Shown: positions 41,769-51,129, numbered from the stretch's first letter. The stretch: 64,000 nucleotides of DNA from Sphingomonas taxi (GCA_003240625.1 QFMX01000007.1:62001-126000), one strand, 5' to 3'. The notes: a model not told the origin generated them from the sequence alone. Numbers and translations: made by a program.

Positions 41769-44700
41769 CTAAATCCCACCCTCATCCAACGACAGCAACG
41801 TCGCATTCCCCCCGGCACTCGTCGTATCCACCGAAACCGCCCGCTCCGCACAGAACCGATACAGATACCGCGGCCCGCCGGCCTTCGGCCCGGTCCCCGA
41901 CAACCCCTCGCCCCCGAACGGCTGAGACCCCACAACCGCCCCGATCATCGACCGGTTGATATACAGATTCCCCACCGCAGCCTCGGCCTCGATCACTTCG
42001 GCCGCGCGCGCGATGCGGCTGTGCAGCCCCATCGTCAGGCCATAACCCTTGGCGTTGACCCGGGCGATCGTCTCGCTCAGCTTCCCCGCCTCCCAGGTCG
42101 CGACATGCAGGATCGGCCCGAACCATTCCTGGTTCAGATCCTCGATCGCACCGATCCGCACCAATGTCGGCGGCACGAACAGCCCATCCGTCGGCACGTC
42201 GAGCGTCTTCAGCCACTGCCCGCGCACGCTCTCGCGGTACGCCATCAGCTTGTCGTACGCCGCCTGGTCGATCACCGGCCCGACATCGGTCGCGGGATCG
42301 CCCGAACGCCCGATCCGCAACGTCTCCATCGCGCCCGACAGCATCTCGATCACGCCGTCGGCGATGTCCTCCTGCACCAGCAGCAGGCGCAGCGCCGAAC
42401 AACGCTGCCCCGCAGACCGGAACGACGAGGCGATCACGTCCGCCACCACCTGCTCGGGCAGCGCGGTGGAATCGACGATCATCGCGTTGATGCCGCCCGT
42501 CTCGGCAATCAGCGGCACGATCGGGCGGTTGTCGTCGTCGAGCAGCGCCCGCGCGATCTTGCGCGCGGTCGCGGTCGACCCGGTGAACGCGACCCCCTGG
42601 ATCCTCACGTCCGCGGTCAGCGCGGCACCGACTTCTGTACCGCCCGTGACGAGGATCAGCACGTCGGCCGGCACCCCCGCCTCATGCGCCAGCGCAACCG
42701 CAAGCGCGGCGATCCGCGGCGTCTGCGGCGCAGGCTTGGCGACCACGCTGTTGCCCGTCACGAGCGCCGCCACCGTCTGGCCTAGGAAGATCGCCAGCGG
42801 GAAATTCCACGGCGCGATGGTCGCCCAGACACCGCGGCCCTCGATATGCAGCATGTTGCGCTCGCCGGTCGGCCCCGGCAGCTCGATCGCCTGAAGGTTC
42901 GTCCGCGCCTGCTGCGCATAATAGCGACAGAAATCGGCCGCCTCGCGCACTTCGCCGATCGCATCCGCGATCGTCTTGAACGCCTCCTGCACGCAGATCG
43001 CCATCAGCTCGTCGCGGTGCTTCTCGAGCAGATCGGCGAGCCGTTCCAGACAGGCCGCCCGATCATCCACCGGCATCCGAGACCAAGCCGGAAACGCCGC
43101 ATGCGCGCGACCAATGGCAGCCGCAACAGAACTCCCCTCCCGCTCGCGGGAGGGGTCGGGGGAGGGGATGACCAACCCGCGCTCGGAACCTGTGGAGGAT
43201 AGGTCGGCCCCTCCCCCGACCCCTCCCGCAAACGGAAGGGGAGCAGAAACGGCCCGCACCGTCGCCTCCAACGTCCCCACATCACTCAAATCCAACCCGG
43301 CAGAATTCCGGTGCCCCCCGGCCCCGAACAGATCCACCGGCAACGGAATGCTAGGATGCCGCTTCCCCCCCACCGCAGCGATCTTCGCCACAGGATCCGC
43401 CAGAATCTCAGCCTCGGTCAGCCGTTCATCCGCCAACTGGTGCACGAAGCTGGAATTCGCCCCATTCTCCAGCAACCGCCGAACCAGATACGCCAGCAGG
43501 TCGCGATGCCCCCCGACCGGCGCATAAACCCGGCAATGATACCCGTTCTCCTGCACCAGCCGCTCGTACAGCCCGTCACCCATCCCATGCAGCCGCTGGA
43601 ACTCAAAATCGCGCGAGTTGCCCGCCCACTCCATGATCGTCGCGACCGTCAGCGCATTGTGGCTCGCAAACGCCGGACGGATATTCTCCGCGGCAAGCAT
43701 GTCCTTCGCGACCGCCAGATACGACACGTCGGTCGCCGCCTTGCGCGTGAACAGCGGATAGTCCGCCAGCCCCTCGACCTGCGTGCGCTTGATCTCGCTA
43801 TCCCAATACGCGCCCTTCACCAGCCGCACGTTCATCACGCGGTCCAGCCCGTTCGCCCATTCGATCACCGGCCGCGCGCGCTTGCCATACGCCTGCACCG
43901 CCATGCCGAACCCGTCCCAGCCCTTCAGCGACGGCAGCCCCGCAACCGCGCCGATGATGTCGAGACTCATCTCCAGCCGCTCGGATTCCTCTGCGTCGAC
44001 GGTCAGCGCGATGCCCTTCGACGCCGCCTGCACCGCCAGCGCCTCGAGCATCTCGGTCAGCGCGGGGACGCATTCGCTCCACCGCGCAACCTCGTACCGC
44101 GGGTGCAACGCCGACAGCTTGACCGAGATCGAGTGCCCAGCCGCCGGATCGCGCCCGACCGCATCGACCGCACCGACATACGCCTGGAAGTATCGCTGCG
44201 CATCGGCATGCGTCCGCGCCGCCTCGCCCAGCATGTCGAAGCTCGCCGTGAAGCCCTTGTTCTCCGGCCGGCGCATCCGCTTCATCGCCTCGTCGATGGT
44301 GCGACCCATCACGAAGATCTCGCCCATCATCTTCATCGCCGCGCCGACCGCCTGCCGCACGAACGGCTCGCCCGCGCGGCTGATCAGGCGCCGCAGCGGT
44401 CCGGTCGATCCCTCGCCGACCAGCACGCGGCCGACCACCAGCCCCCAGGTCGCCGAATTGACGAGCTTAGAATTCGATTTCCCCGCGTGCGCCCGCCAAT
44501 CGGCATCGCCCAGCTTGTCCGCAATCAGCAGATCCGCCGTCTCCGGATCGGGCACGCGCAGGAACGCTTCCGCCAGCGACAGCAGCGCGACGCCTTCCGA
44601 CGAATTGAGCCGATATTCCTGGAGGAACTGGTTCACCCAGCCCTTGCTCTGTGCCGCCCGCAGGTCCGCGAGCAGTCCCAGCGCATGCCCCATCACCCGC

Positions 44701-44819
44701 TCACGCGAATCCGAATCGAGCGCGGCGCGGTCCAGCAACGGTTTTAGAACATCGGGTTCGCTCGCGCGGTACAGCTTCGCCATGATATCACGGGCATTGG
44801 ACGTTACGGCAGTCGACAT
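41769..44819 (-). CDS. putA: Bifunctional proline dehydrogenase / L-glutamate-gamma-semialdehyde dehydrogenase
   Basis: Oxidises proline to glutamate in two steps (FAD-linked PRODH, then NAD-linked P5CDH). The 1016-residue product lacks an N-terminal ribbon-helix-helix repressor domain. PRODH spans about 90-480 (VKLSALHPRYEVARW, GFGMAVQAYGKRA, RLVKGAYWDSEIK, ENGYHCRVYAPVG). P5CDH spans about 565-1000 (IAPWNFPLAIFLGQ, AFTGSTATAR, catalytic Glu in IAETGGINAMIV, catalytic Cys in SAGQRCSALRLL). Residues about 524-564, just before the P5CDH fold, are encoded by a family C palindromic repeat (43131-43247) and have no counterpart in PutA as I know it. The frame remains open through it, so the enzyme is probably functional. 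Confidence 0.96.
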   Translation of the reverse strand: MSTAVTSNARDIMAKLYRASEPDVLKPLLDRAALDSDSRERVMGHALGLLADLRAAQSKGWVNQFLQEYRLNSSEGVALLSLAEAFLRVPDPETADLLIADKLGDADWRAHAGKSNSKLVNSATWGLVVGRVLVGEGSTGPLRRLISRAGEPFVRQAVGAAMKMMGEIFVMGRTIDEAMKRMRRPENKGFTASFDMLGEAARTHADAQRYFQAYVGAVDAVGRDPAAGHSISVKLSALHPRYEVARWSECVPALTEMLEALAVQAASKGIALTVDAEESERLEMSLDIIGAVAGLPSLKGWDGFGMAVQAYGKRARPVIEWANGLDRVMNVRLVKGAYWDSEIKRTQVEGLADYPLFTRKAATDVSYLAVAKDMLAAENIRPAFASHNALTVATIMEWAGNSRDFEFQRLHGMGDGLYERLVQENGYHCRVYAPVGGHRDLLAYLVRRLLENGANSSFVHQLADERLTEAEILADPVAKIAAVGGKRHPSIPLPVDLFGAGGHRNSAGLDLSDVGTLEATVRAVSAPLPFAGGVGGGADLSSTGSERGLVIPSPDPSREREGSSVAAAIGRAHAAFPAWSRMPVDDRAACLERLADLLEKHRDELMAICVQEAFKTIADAIGEVREAADFCRYYAQQARTNLQAIELPGPTGERNMLHIEGRGVWATIAPWNFPLAIFLGQTVAALVTGNSVVAKPAPQTPRIAALAVALAHEAGVPADVLILVTGGTEVGAALTADVRIQGVAFTGSTATARKIARALLDDDNRPIVPLIAETGGINAMIVDSTALPEQVVADVIASSFRSAGQRCSALRLLLVQEDIADGVIEMLSGAMETLRIGRSGDPATDVGPVIDQAAYDKLMAYRESVRGQWLKTLDVPTDGLFVPPTLVRIGAIEDLNQEWFGPILHVATWEAGKLSETIARVNAKGYGLTMGLHSRIARAAEVIEAEAAVGNLYINRSMIGAVVGSQPFGGEGLSGTGPKAGGPRYLYRFCAERAVSVDTTSAGGNATLLSLDEGGI
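43131..43247. repeat. Dispersed palindromic repeat, family C, copy 1 (inside putA)
   Basis: End hairpins CCCCTCCCGCTCGCGGGAGGGG and CCCCTCCCGCAAACGGAAGGGG-like arms, with inner GTCGGGGGAGGGG / CCCCTCCCCCGAC pairing. It is read in frame on the minus strand as a Gly/Ser/Pro-rich segment beginning APLPFAGGVGGGAD. Confidence 0.92.
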
Positions 44820-44916
44820 TTTCCAGCTTCCGGTTGGGTGAGGCTTGCGATCCGCTTGCCTGTACGCCTAGAGACATTTCTGCGCTTAGCGCCAAATGAG
44901 CTTTGAGGGGAATGCC

Positions 44917-45375
44917 GTGGCGACGATCACCACCGCGCAGATGCAGCAGCGCATCGGCACCGAGACGGTTTCCGACTGGGTCGAGGTCACGCAAGCCATG
45001 ATCGACACGTTCGCCGATGCGACCGGCGACCACCAGTTCATCCACATCGATCCGGTCCGCGCGGCGCAGACACCGTTCGGCGGCACGATCGCGCACGGCT
45101 TCCTGACGCTGTCGCTGATGCCGCTGCTTTCGTCGAAGGTGCCCGACGCCCCGCAGATCGAGGGTGCCAAGATGGGCGTCAACTACGGCGGCAACTCGGT
45201 CCGCTTCCTGACGCCGGTCCGCTCGGGTTCGAAGGTACGCGGTCGCTTCAAGCTGCTCTCGTTCGACGAAAAGCGCCCCGGCCAATGGCAGCAGACCAAC
45301 GCGTTTTCCGTCGAGATCGAGGGCCAGGAAAAGCCCGCCCTGATCGCGGAATGGATCAGTCAGATTTTCGTTTGA
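44917..45375 (+). CDS. MaoC-like dehydratase/hydratase
   Basis: A 152-residue hotdog-fold protein of the (R)-specific enoyl-CoA hydratase type. The hydratase-2 motif is complete: FADATGDHQFIHID with Asp and His of the catalytic pair, followed by FGGTIAHGFLTLSL. GTG 44917 is favoured because GAGGGG lies 6 bases upstream; ATG 44896 would add seven residues. The neighbouring thiolase suggests acyl-CoA metabolism, but a 133-base gap with a repeat lies between them. It is divergent from putA. Confidence 0.9.
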   Translation: MATITTAQMQQRIGTETVSDWVEVTQAMIDTFADATGDHQFIHIDPVRAAQTPFGGTIAHGFLTLSLMPLLSSKVPDAPQIEGAKMGVNYGGNSVRFLTPVRSGSKVRGRFKLLSFDEKRPGQWQQTNAFSVEIEGQEKPALIAEWISQIFV

Positions 45376-45380
45376 AACTA

Positions 45381-45496
45381 ATTCCCCTCCCGCTTGCGGG
45401 AGGGGTCAGGGGAGGGTCCGAGATAGCCGCGATTGCGCCGGCTGCTTTGGCCACCCCCTCCCCCAACCCCTCCCGTAACCGGGAGGGGAGCAGAAA
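45381..45496. repeat. Dispersed palindromic repeat, family C, copy 2
   Basis: End hairpins TCCCCTCCCGCTTGCGGGAGGGG and CCCCTCCCGTAACCGGGAGGGG, with inner GGGGAGGGT / ACCCCCTCCCCC arms. An intergenic copy of the element that is also inside putA and rnr. It ends 12 bases before the thiolase ATG. Confidence 0.9.
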
Positions 45497-45508
45497 AGAG
45501 GAACACCC

Positions 45509-46687
45509 ATGCGCTCAGCCGTCATCGTCTCCACCGCCCGCACCCCCATCGGCCGCGCCTATCGCGGCGGCTTCAACAACACCCCGGCGCCGACTTTGGC
45601 GTCGCATTCGATCAAGGCCGCGGTCGAGCGTGCCGGCATCGACGGCGCCGAAGTCGACGACGTCGTCTTCGGCTGCGCGCTCCAGCAGGGTCATCAGGCC
45701 GGCAACATCGCCCGCACGTCCTTGCTCCGCGCGGGCCTCCCCGTCACGGTCTCGGGCATGTCGGTCGACCGCCAGTGCGCGTCGGGCCTGATGGCCATCG
45801 CCACCGCTGCCAAGCAGATCATCACCGACAACATGGACATCACGATCGGCGGCGGCGTCGAGAGCATCAGCCTCGTCCAGACCCCGCAGATGCGCGTCGC
45901 GCCCGATCCCCAGCTGATCGCGATGCACAAGGACGTCTACATGCCGATGCTGCAGACCGCCGAGGTCGTCGCCAAGCGCTACGGCATCAGCCGCGACGCG
46001 ATGGACGCCTACGCGCTCCAGTCGCAGCAGCGCACCGCCGCCGCGCAGGCCGCCGGCTATTTCGACGCCGAGATCATCTCGGTCGATGCCAACATGGCCA
46101 TCGTCAACAAGGAGACGAAGGAGGTCACGTACAAGGACGTGACCATCACCAAAGACGAGGGCAATCGGGCCGACACCACGCTGGAAGGTCTCCAGTCGCT
46201 GAAACCCGTGATGGGCCCCGACTTCACGATCACCGCCGGCAACGCCTCGCAGCTCTCCGACGGCTCGTCGTCATCGGTACTGATGGAGGAGAAGATCGCC
46301 TCGCAGCGCGGTCTCCAGCCGCTCGGTCGCTATGTCGGCATGGCGGTCGGCGGCACCGAGCCCGACGAGATGGGCATCGGGCCTGTGGTGGCGATCCCCA
46401 AGCTGCTCAAGCGCTTCGGCCTGAAGATGGACGATATCGGCCTATGGGAACTGAACGAGGCGTTCGCGGTGCAGGTCCTGTACTGCCGCGACAAGCTCGG
46501 CATTCCGGACGAGTTGCTCAACGTCAGCGGCGGCGCGATCTCGATCGGCCATCCCTACGGCATGACCGGCGCCCGCGCGACCGGCCACGCGCTGATCGAA
46601 GGCAAGCGTCGCGGTGCCAAGTATGTCGTGGTGACGATGTGCGTCGGCGGCGGTATGGGTGCGGCGGGGTTGTTCGAAGTACTGTGA
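45509..46687 (+). CDS. Acetyl-CoA acyltransferase (thiolase)
   Basis: A 392-residue thiolase that cleaves 3-ketoacyl-CoA or condenses acyl-CoAs. Catalytic residues: Cys in SVDRQCASGLMAI near residue 91, His in SGGAISIGHPYGMTGAR and Cys in VVTMCVGGGMGAAGLFE. The start RSAVIVSTARTPIGRAYRG is family-typical. GAGGAACACC lies just upstream of the ATG. The type (degradative FadA-like or biosynthetic) is not certain; the FadA-like AVQVLYCRD and the neighbouring MaoC hydratase suggest beta-oxidation. Confidence 0.95.
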   Translation: MRSAVIVSTARTPIGRAYRGGFNNTPAPTLASHSIKAAVERAGIDGAEVDDVVFGCALQQGHQAGNIARTSLLRAGLPVTVSGMSVDRQCASGLMAIATAAKQIITDNMDITIGGGVESISLVQTPQMRVAPDPQLIAMHKDVYMPMLQTAEVVAKRYGISRDAMDAYALQSQQRTAAAQAAGYFDAEIISVDANMAIVNKETKEVTYKDVTITKDEGNRADTTLEGLQSLKPVMGPDFTITAGNASQLSDGSSSSVLMEEKIASQRGLQPLGRYVGMAVGGTEPDEMGIGPVVAIPKLLKRFGLKMDDIGLWELNEAFAVQVLYCRDKLGIPDELLNVSGGAISIGHPYGMTGARATGHALIEGKRRGAKYVVVTMCVGGGMGAAGLFEVL

Positions 46688-46828
46688 TCTTGAAAGATGT
46701 GCCGATTTAGCGCATATGCTTTATCGGCGTTGCATACACCGCCTTTCTTGTCTGGGCCCCGGTCGTGTCAGCGGCTGGGGCTCAATACGTTTGGGACTTG
46801 GGTGTCAGCCCAAGCCCCTCCCGTGCAC

Positions 46829-46921
46829 CTAGCCTTTGCGTGACACTTCGATGATCTTCACGACCAGGGTCGCGAAGGCGAAGAGCATGCCGAGGATCAA
46901 GCACAGATCGGCAAGTTGCAT
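46829..46921 (-). CDS. 30-residue single-span membrane peptide
   Basis: A short frame with start ATG 46921, stop TAG at 46829 and product MQLADLCLILGMLFAFATLV followed by VKIIEVSRKG. It is one hydrophobic helix with a basic, positive-inside C-terminus. AAAGGTAAGG lies 4-12 bases upstream. The leader sequence around the start recurs at 46731-46750, where the copy reads only four codons before a stop, which suggests a decayed duplicate. I do not know the family; a membrane micropeptide is likely if it is translated. Confidence 0.45.
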   Translation of the reverse strand: MQLADLCLILGMLFAFATLVVKIIEVSRKG

Positions 46922-47076
46922 ACACCTTACCTTTCTTGTTCGACAGCAGGACTGCTGCCGTCGCTATCATGGCGCCCTCCACACCCTTTCACCAAGCGGC
47001 ATCGCGTAACGGTACGCGCAACCAACCTCCGCCCCACCCGTTCTCACAGGCAATCCAAGCCACTAGGAGAATGACG

Positions 47077-47559
47077 ATGGCCGACAAGGATACCCCGCAG
47101 GAAGTCGCAGCGAAGTTCATCGACAAGCTGAAGGCCAGCCCCTTCGTGATGATCGGCCTGCATGATGGCCAGCATTCGGAGCCGATGACCGCGCAGATCG
47201 ACGACGATCAGCCCAACACGCTGTTCTTCTTTGCCGGTCGTGACAACCGCATCGCCAAGGGCGGCGCGGCGATGGCGCAGTTCGTCGGTAAGGGTCATGA
47301 CTTCTTCGCGTGCATGGCCGGTGACGTCTCGACGTCGAACGACCGCACGCAGATCGACAAGCTCTGGAGCAACCAAGTCGAGGCATGGTTTCCAGGCGGC
47401 AAGGAAGATTCGAACCTGACGCTTCTACGCTTCGACATCGATAGCGCCGAGCTCTGGGAAACCGACATCTCGATCGGCGGCCGCCTCAAGATGCTGTTCG
47501 GCGGTACGATCCAGTCGGACGAGTCGAGCAGCCACGCGGTGGTGAACTCGATCGCCTGA
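47077..47559 (+). CDS. Pyridoxamine 5'-phosphate oxidase-fold (general stress) protein
   Basis: A 160-residue split-barrel flavin/cofactor-binding protein of the general stress protein 26 type: FVMIGLHDGQHSEPMTAQI, TLFFFAGRDNRIAKGGAAMAQFVGKGHDFFACM, WFPGGKEDSNLTLLRFDIDSAELWE. ATG 47077 is set by AGGAG 7 bases upstream; the ATG at 47071 would be too close. Members bind FMN, FAD or heme-degradation cofactors. The exact ligand is unknown. A bidirectional terminator follows. Confidence 0.9.
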   Translation: MADKDTPQEVAAKFIDKLKASPFVMIGLHDGQHSEPMTAQIDDDQPNTLFFFAGRDNRIAKGGAAMAQFVGKGHDFFACMAGDVSTSNDRTQIDKLWSNQVEAWFPGGKEDSNLTLLRFDIDSAELWETDISIGGRLKMLFGGTIQSDESSSHAVVNSIA

Positions 47560-47566
47560 GCCAATC

Positions 47567-47596
47567 ATGGGCAGCCCGCACGAGGCTGCCCATTTT
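47567..47596. terminator. Bidirectional intrinsic terminator
   Basis: Stem ATGGGCAGCC / GGCTGCCCAT with a 7-base loop, followed by TTTTAT on the plus strand. It lies between the convergent stress protein and PHA depolymerase genes. Confidence 0.88.
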
Positions 47597-47597
47597 A

Positions 47598-48830
47598 TCA
47601 CCCGTTCGCGGTGATGAACTCTTCGACCACCGGTGCGATCTTGTCGCGCCAGCGCGAGCCGTTGAAGATGCCATAGTGACCGGCACCTTCCGCCATCAGA
47701 TAGCGCTTCTTCTCATCGGGTAGCGCGGTCGCCAGCGTCAGTGCCGCCTTGGTCTGCCCCAGCCCAGAGATATCGTCGCGCTCGCCCTCGACCGCGAGCA
47801 GACCGATGTCGGTGATCGCCGCCGGATCCACCAGCCGCCCGCGATGCGTCATGATCCCGCGCGGCAAGGCATGGCTCTGGAACACGACGTCGATCGTCTG
47901 AAGATAGAATTCCGCGGTCATGTCGCAGACCGAGCGGTATTCCTCGTAGAAATCCTGGCTCTGTAACGCGCTCGCGCCGTCGCCCTGGACGAGATGCTTA
48001 TACATCTCCCAATGCGAGACCATGTGATTGCCCAGGTTCATCGACATGAACCCGGCAAGCTGCAGGAAGCCCGGATAGACCTTCCGCCCCGCACCGGGGT
48101 AATTGCCCGGCACCGTCGCGATCACGTTCTGCTCGAACCACGCGTGCGGCCGCTCGGTCGCCAGCGTGTTGACCGCGGTCGGCGCCTCGCGCGTATCCAC
48201 CGGACCGCCCATCATCGTCAGCGTCTTCGGCCGGCACGGATTATTATCCGCACTCATAAGCGCAACGGCAGCATAGCACGGTACCGACGGCTGACAGACG
48301 GCGAGCATATGCGTGCCCCCCTGCCCCTCGTTCGAGCCGATCGTTTCGAGGAATTCGATCAGATAATCGATGTAATCGTCGAGATCGAACCGCCCGGCCG
48401 ACACCGGCACGCTGCGCGCGTCGCGCCAGTCGGTGATGTAAACGTCGGCAAAAGGCAGCATCCGCTCAACTGTGCCGCGCAGCAACGTCGCATAATGCCC
48501 AGACATCGGCGCGACGATCAGCAGCTTCGGACCATCGTCGATGCCGTCACGCACGAAGCGCTTCAGCTGCCCGAAGTCCTTGCGCAACACGATCTCCTCG
48601 CGGACCGCGACCTCGCGGCCGTCGATCGTCGTCGTGTCGAGCCCAAAGGCAGGCTTTCCGCGAGTCGCATTCGCGTGTGCGAACACTTCCAGGGCCGACG
48701 CGACCACCGTGCCCCCGCCCAAATAGGCGAACGGGTTTGCCGGATTGTTGAGCATATCCGCGCCAAAACTGGCCATCCTGCTGGCACCGGCCATCATCGA
48801 ACGCTGGAATTCATAGGCATCGTAGAGCAT
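47598..48830 (-). CDS. phaZ: Intracellular polyhydroxyalkanoate depolymerase
   Basis: A 410-residue alpha/beta-hydrolase that mobilises stored polyhydroxybutyrate. The start MLYDAYEFQRSM and the nucleophile region HMLAVCQPSVPCYAAVALM, with Cys as nucleophile, match the PhaZ1-type intracellular depolymerases. The C-terminal catalytic His lies in EGAGHYGIFNGSRWRD, and SVPVSAGRFDLDDYIDYLIEFLE is family-typical. I choose ATG 48830 because AGAGG lies 8 bases upstream; the frame runs on to 48875. No PHA synthase is nearby. Confidence 0.93.
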   Translation of the reverse strand: MLYDAYEFQRSMMAGASRMASFGADMLNNPANPFAYLGGGTVVASALEVFAHANATRGKPAFGLDTTTIDGREVAVREEIVLRKDFGQLKRFVRDGIDDGPKLLIVAPMSGHYATLLRGTVERMLPFADVYITDWRDARSVPVSAGRFDLDDYIDYLIEFLETIGSNEGQGGTHMLAVCQPSVPCYAAVALMSADNNPCRPKTLTMMGGPVDTREAPTAVNTLATERPHAWFEQNVIATVPGNYPGAGRKVYPGFLQLAGFMSMNLGNHMVSHWEMYKHLVQGDGASALQSQDFYEEYRSVCDMTAEFYLQTIDVVFQSHALPRGIMTHRGRLVDPAAITDIGLLAVEGERDDISGLGQTKAALTLATALPDEKKRYLMAEGAGHYGIFNGSRWRDKIAPVVEEFITANG

Positions 48831-49004
48831 GCGGTATCCTCTCGCCTCATCGGGCTTTGCGCGTTGGTAACGCAATTTTGCCGCAGTGCAACGCGCGATC
48901 GACCGGTGTTCCGTCCGGTGCGGTGGTCGAAGGTGACCGACTGCAGCCCTTCACGACGCCCGGTTCTCGTTGAGCGCCACCCTCGCCACTGCTAGGCACC
49001 GCGC

Positions 49005-50780
49005 ATGCCCAAGCCGACACCCGAAGAGAAGACGTCCCGCCGGATCGGCGATCTCGCGATGGTGTGGCGGCACGCCTCGCAATATCCCCGGCAGATCGCC
49101 TTCGCGGGCCTCGCGCTGATGATGACCTCGGCGGCGACGATCGGCATTCCTTACGGGTTCAAGCGCGTGATCGACCGCGGCTTCGGCCCCGGCGCGAGCG
49201 GCTCGGTCGGCAACTCGTTCCACTATCTGCTGATGATCGTCGTCGTGCTCGCGCTGGCGACCGCGGTGCGCTTCTATTACGTCTCGTGGCTCGGCGAGCG
49301 CGTCGTCGCGGACATCCGCACCACCGTGCAACGCCACCTGCTCCGCCTGACGCCACGCTTCTTCGAAGAGAACCGCCCCTCCGAGATCGCGTCGCGCCTG
49401 ACCTCGGACACGGCGCTGATCGAACAGGTCGTCGGCAGCACGGTGTCGATCGCGCTGCGCAACACCTTCACCGGGATCGGCGGGCTGATCTATCTGTTCG
49501 CGATCTCGCCCAAGCTCGCGGGCATGCTGATGATCGGCATCCCGCTGATCATCCTGCCGATCGCGCTGCTCGGCAAACGCGTGCGGAATTACTCGCGCAC
49601 GTCGCAGGACCGCGTCGCCGATGTCGGTTCGATCGCAACCGAGACGCTCGGCGCGATGAAGGTGGTCCAGGCATTCGGCCAGGAAGACCGCGAGGCGATC
49701 CGCTTCTCGGACGCGGTGGCCGCGACGTTTGCGGCGGCGCGTGCGCGGATCCTGTTGCGCGCGGTGATGACGGCGATCGTCATCGGCCTCGTGTTCGGGT
49801 CGATCACTCTAGTGCTGTGGGAAGGCGCGATCGATGTCGCCGCCGGGCGGATCAGTGGCGGTGCGATCGCCGCGTTCGTGCTCACGGGCGGGATCGTCGC
49901 AGGCGCGTTCGGCGCGCTGACCGAAGTGTATGGCGACCTGTTGCGCGGCGCCGGTGCGGCTGGCCGGTTATCCGAACTGCTGCGGGAGAAACCCGAGATC
50001 GCCGCGCCCGCCAACCCGGTCGCGCTGCCGCAGCCGCCGCGTGGCGCGCTCGCGTTCGAGGGGGTGCAGTTCCATTACCCGACGCGCCGCGACGTCGCCG
50101 CGCTTAACGGCTTCTCGCTCGACGTGAAGCCCGGCGAGACAGTTGCCGTCGTCGGCCCCTCGGGCGCGGGCAAGACGACGTTGTTCCAGTTGGTCCAGCG
50201 CTTCTACGATCCCGACGCGGGCCGCGTGACGCTCGACGGAATCGATCTACGCGACGCCGATCCGGCAGAGGTCCGCGCGCGGATCGCCATGGTGCCGCAG
50301 GAGACGATCATCTTCGGCGCCTCGGCCCGCGACAATTTGCGTTACGGCGATTGGTCCGCGACCGACGACCAGCTCTGGGCCGCCGCCGAAGCCGCCAACG
50401 CCGCCGAGTTCCTGCGCAAGCTTCCCGAGGGCCTAGACACCTTCCTCGGCGAAGGCGGCGCACGGCTGTCCGGCGGCCAGCGTCAGCGCGTGACGATCGC
50501 CCGCGCCCTGCTCCGCGATGCGCCGATTCTGCTGCTCGACGAGGCGACCAGTGCGCTCGACGCGGAGAGCGAGCGACTGGTGCAGGAAGCCCTAGAACGG
50601 CTGATGGCGAACCGCACCACGCTGGTCATCGCCCACCGCCTCGCCACCGTCCGCGCGGCCGAGCGGATCATCGTTATGAGCGACGGCCAGATCGTCGAGG
50701 AAGGCTCGCACGGATCGCTGATGACCAACAGCGGACTGTACGCGCGACTGGCGAGCCTGCAGTTCAACGAGGCGGCGTAG
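49005..50780 (+). CDS. ABC transporter, fused permease and ATPase (exporter)
   Basis: A 591-residue half-transporter that acts as a homodimer. Six spans occupy about residues 25-305. The ATPase domain at about 345-585 has Walker A GPSGAGKTTLF, Q-loop VPQETIIFG, signature LSGGQRQRVTIARALL, Walker B PILLLDEATSALD and the H-loop VIAHRLATV. MsbA/LmrA-type lipid or drug export is the usual role; substrate not assignable. Despite being an exporter it is 25 kb from the RiPP-like locus, so a link is not indicated. Confidence 0.95.
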   Translation: MPKPTPEEKTSRRIGDLAMVWRHASQYPRQIAFAGLALMMTSAATIGIPYGFKRVIDRGFGPGASGSVGNSFHYLLMIVVVLALATAVRFYYVSWLGERVVADIRTTVQRHLLRLTPRFFEENRPSEIASRLTSDTALIEQVVGSTVSIALRNTFTGIGGLIYLFAISPKLAGMLMIGIPLIILPIALLGKRVRNYSRTSQDRVADVGSIATETLGAMKVVQAFGQEDREAIRFSDAVAATFAAARARILLRAVMTAIVIGLVFGSITLVLWEGAIDVAAGRISGGAIAAFVLTGGIVAGAFGALTEVYGDLLRGAGAAGRLSELLREKPEIAAPANPVALPQPPRGALAFEGVQFHYPTRRDVAALNGFSLDVKPGETVAVVGPSGAGKTTLFQLVQRFYDPDAGRVTLDGIDLRDADPAEVRARIAMVPQETIIFGASARDNLRYGDWSATDDQLWAAAEAANAAEFLRKLPEGLDTFLGEGGARLSGGQRQRVTIARALLRDAPILLLDEATSALDAESERLVQEALERLMANRTTLVIAHRLATVRAAERIIVMSDGQIVEEGSHGSLMTNSGLYARLASLQFNEAA

Positions 50781-50870
50781 GATCGAGCCCCGGCAGCCTT
50801 TTTGGATCGCGACAATTCCCAAGCGCTCCATCCCCCCGGACTGGTTAGGTAATCTTACCCGACCGACAAG

Positions 50871-50979
50871 CACCTCCCCGGCGGAGGCCGGGGTCCAGTT
50901 GGGAAACGCCGATGACGACGGCTGCGCCCCGTTACCACGACCTCACCAACTGGGTCCCGGCCTCCGCCGGGGGGGTGCA
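50871..50979. repeat. Dispersed palindromic repeat, family D, copy 2
   Basis: Arms CACCTCCCCGGCGGAGGCCGGGG and CCCGGCCTCCGCCGGGGGGGTG, with inner CCAGTTGGG / CCAACTGGG and a centre similar to that of the copy at 28235. It lies in the 349-base gap between the convergent ABC exporter and TfoX-N genes; I see nothing else there. Confidence 0.88.
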
Positions 50980-51129
50980 CTGGTTCTAACGGAGTAAGCA
51001 TCGAGGTGTTTCGGGGCGCGGTGCCTCAAACCTAAATCGATCGATCGTGCTGCATCTTGGATGCCCGAACAGGCCCGGCATGACTGGGCATGATTCGGTT
51101 CGTAGACTCAGCCTGAACCTTGAGGCGTC

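Noticed and set aside
43311..44747. 478-codon plus-strand frame opposite putA
   Set aside because: Antisense shadow of the PRODH domain with no recognisable protein features.
46782..46982. 66-codon minus-strand frame overlapping the 30-residue peptide
   Set aside because: Arg/His-rich product in another frame without features; the 30-residue frame has a proper membrane span and start signal.
49005..50780. ABC exporter as the transporter of the RiPP-like product
   Set aside because: It lies 25 kb away, lacks an N-terminal peptidase (C39-type) domain, and has its own context.
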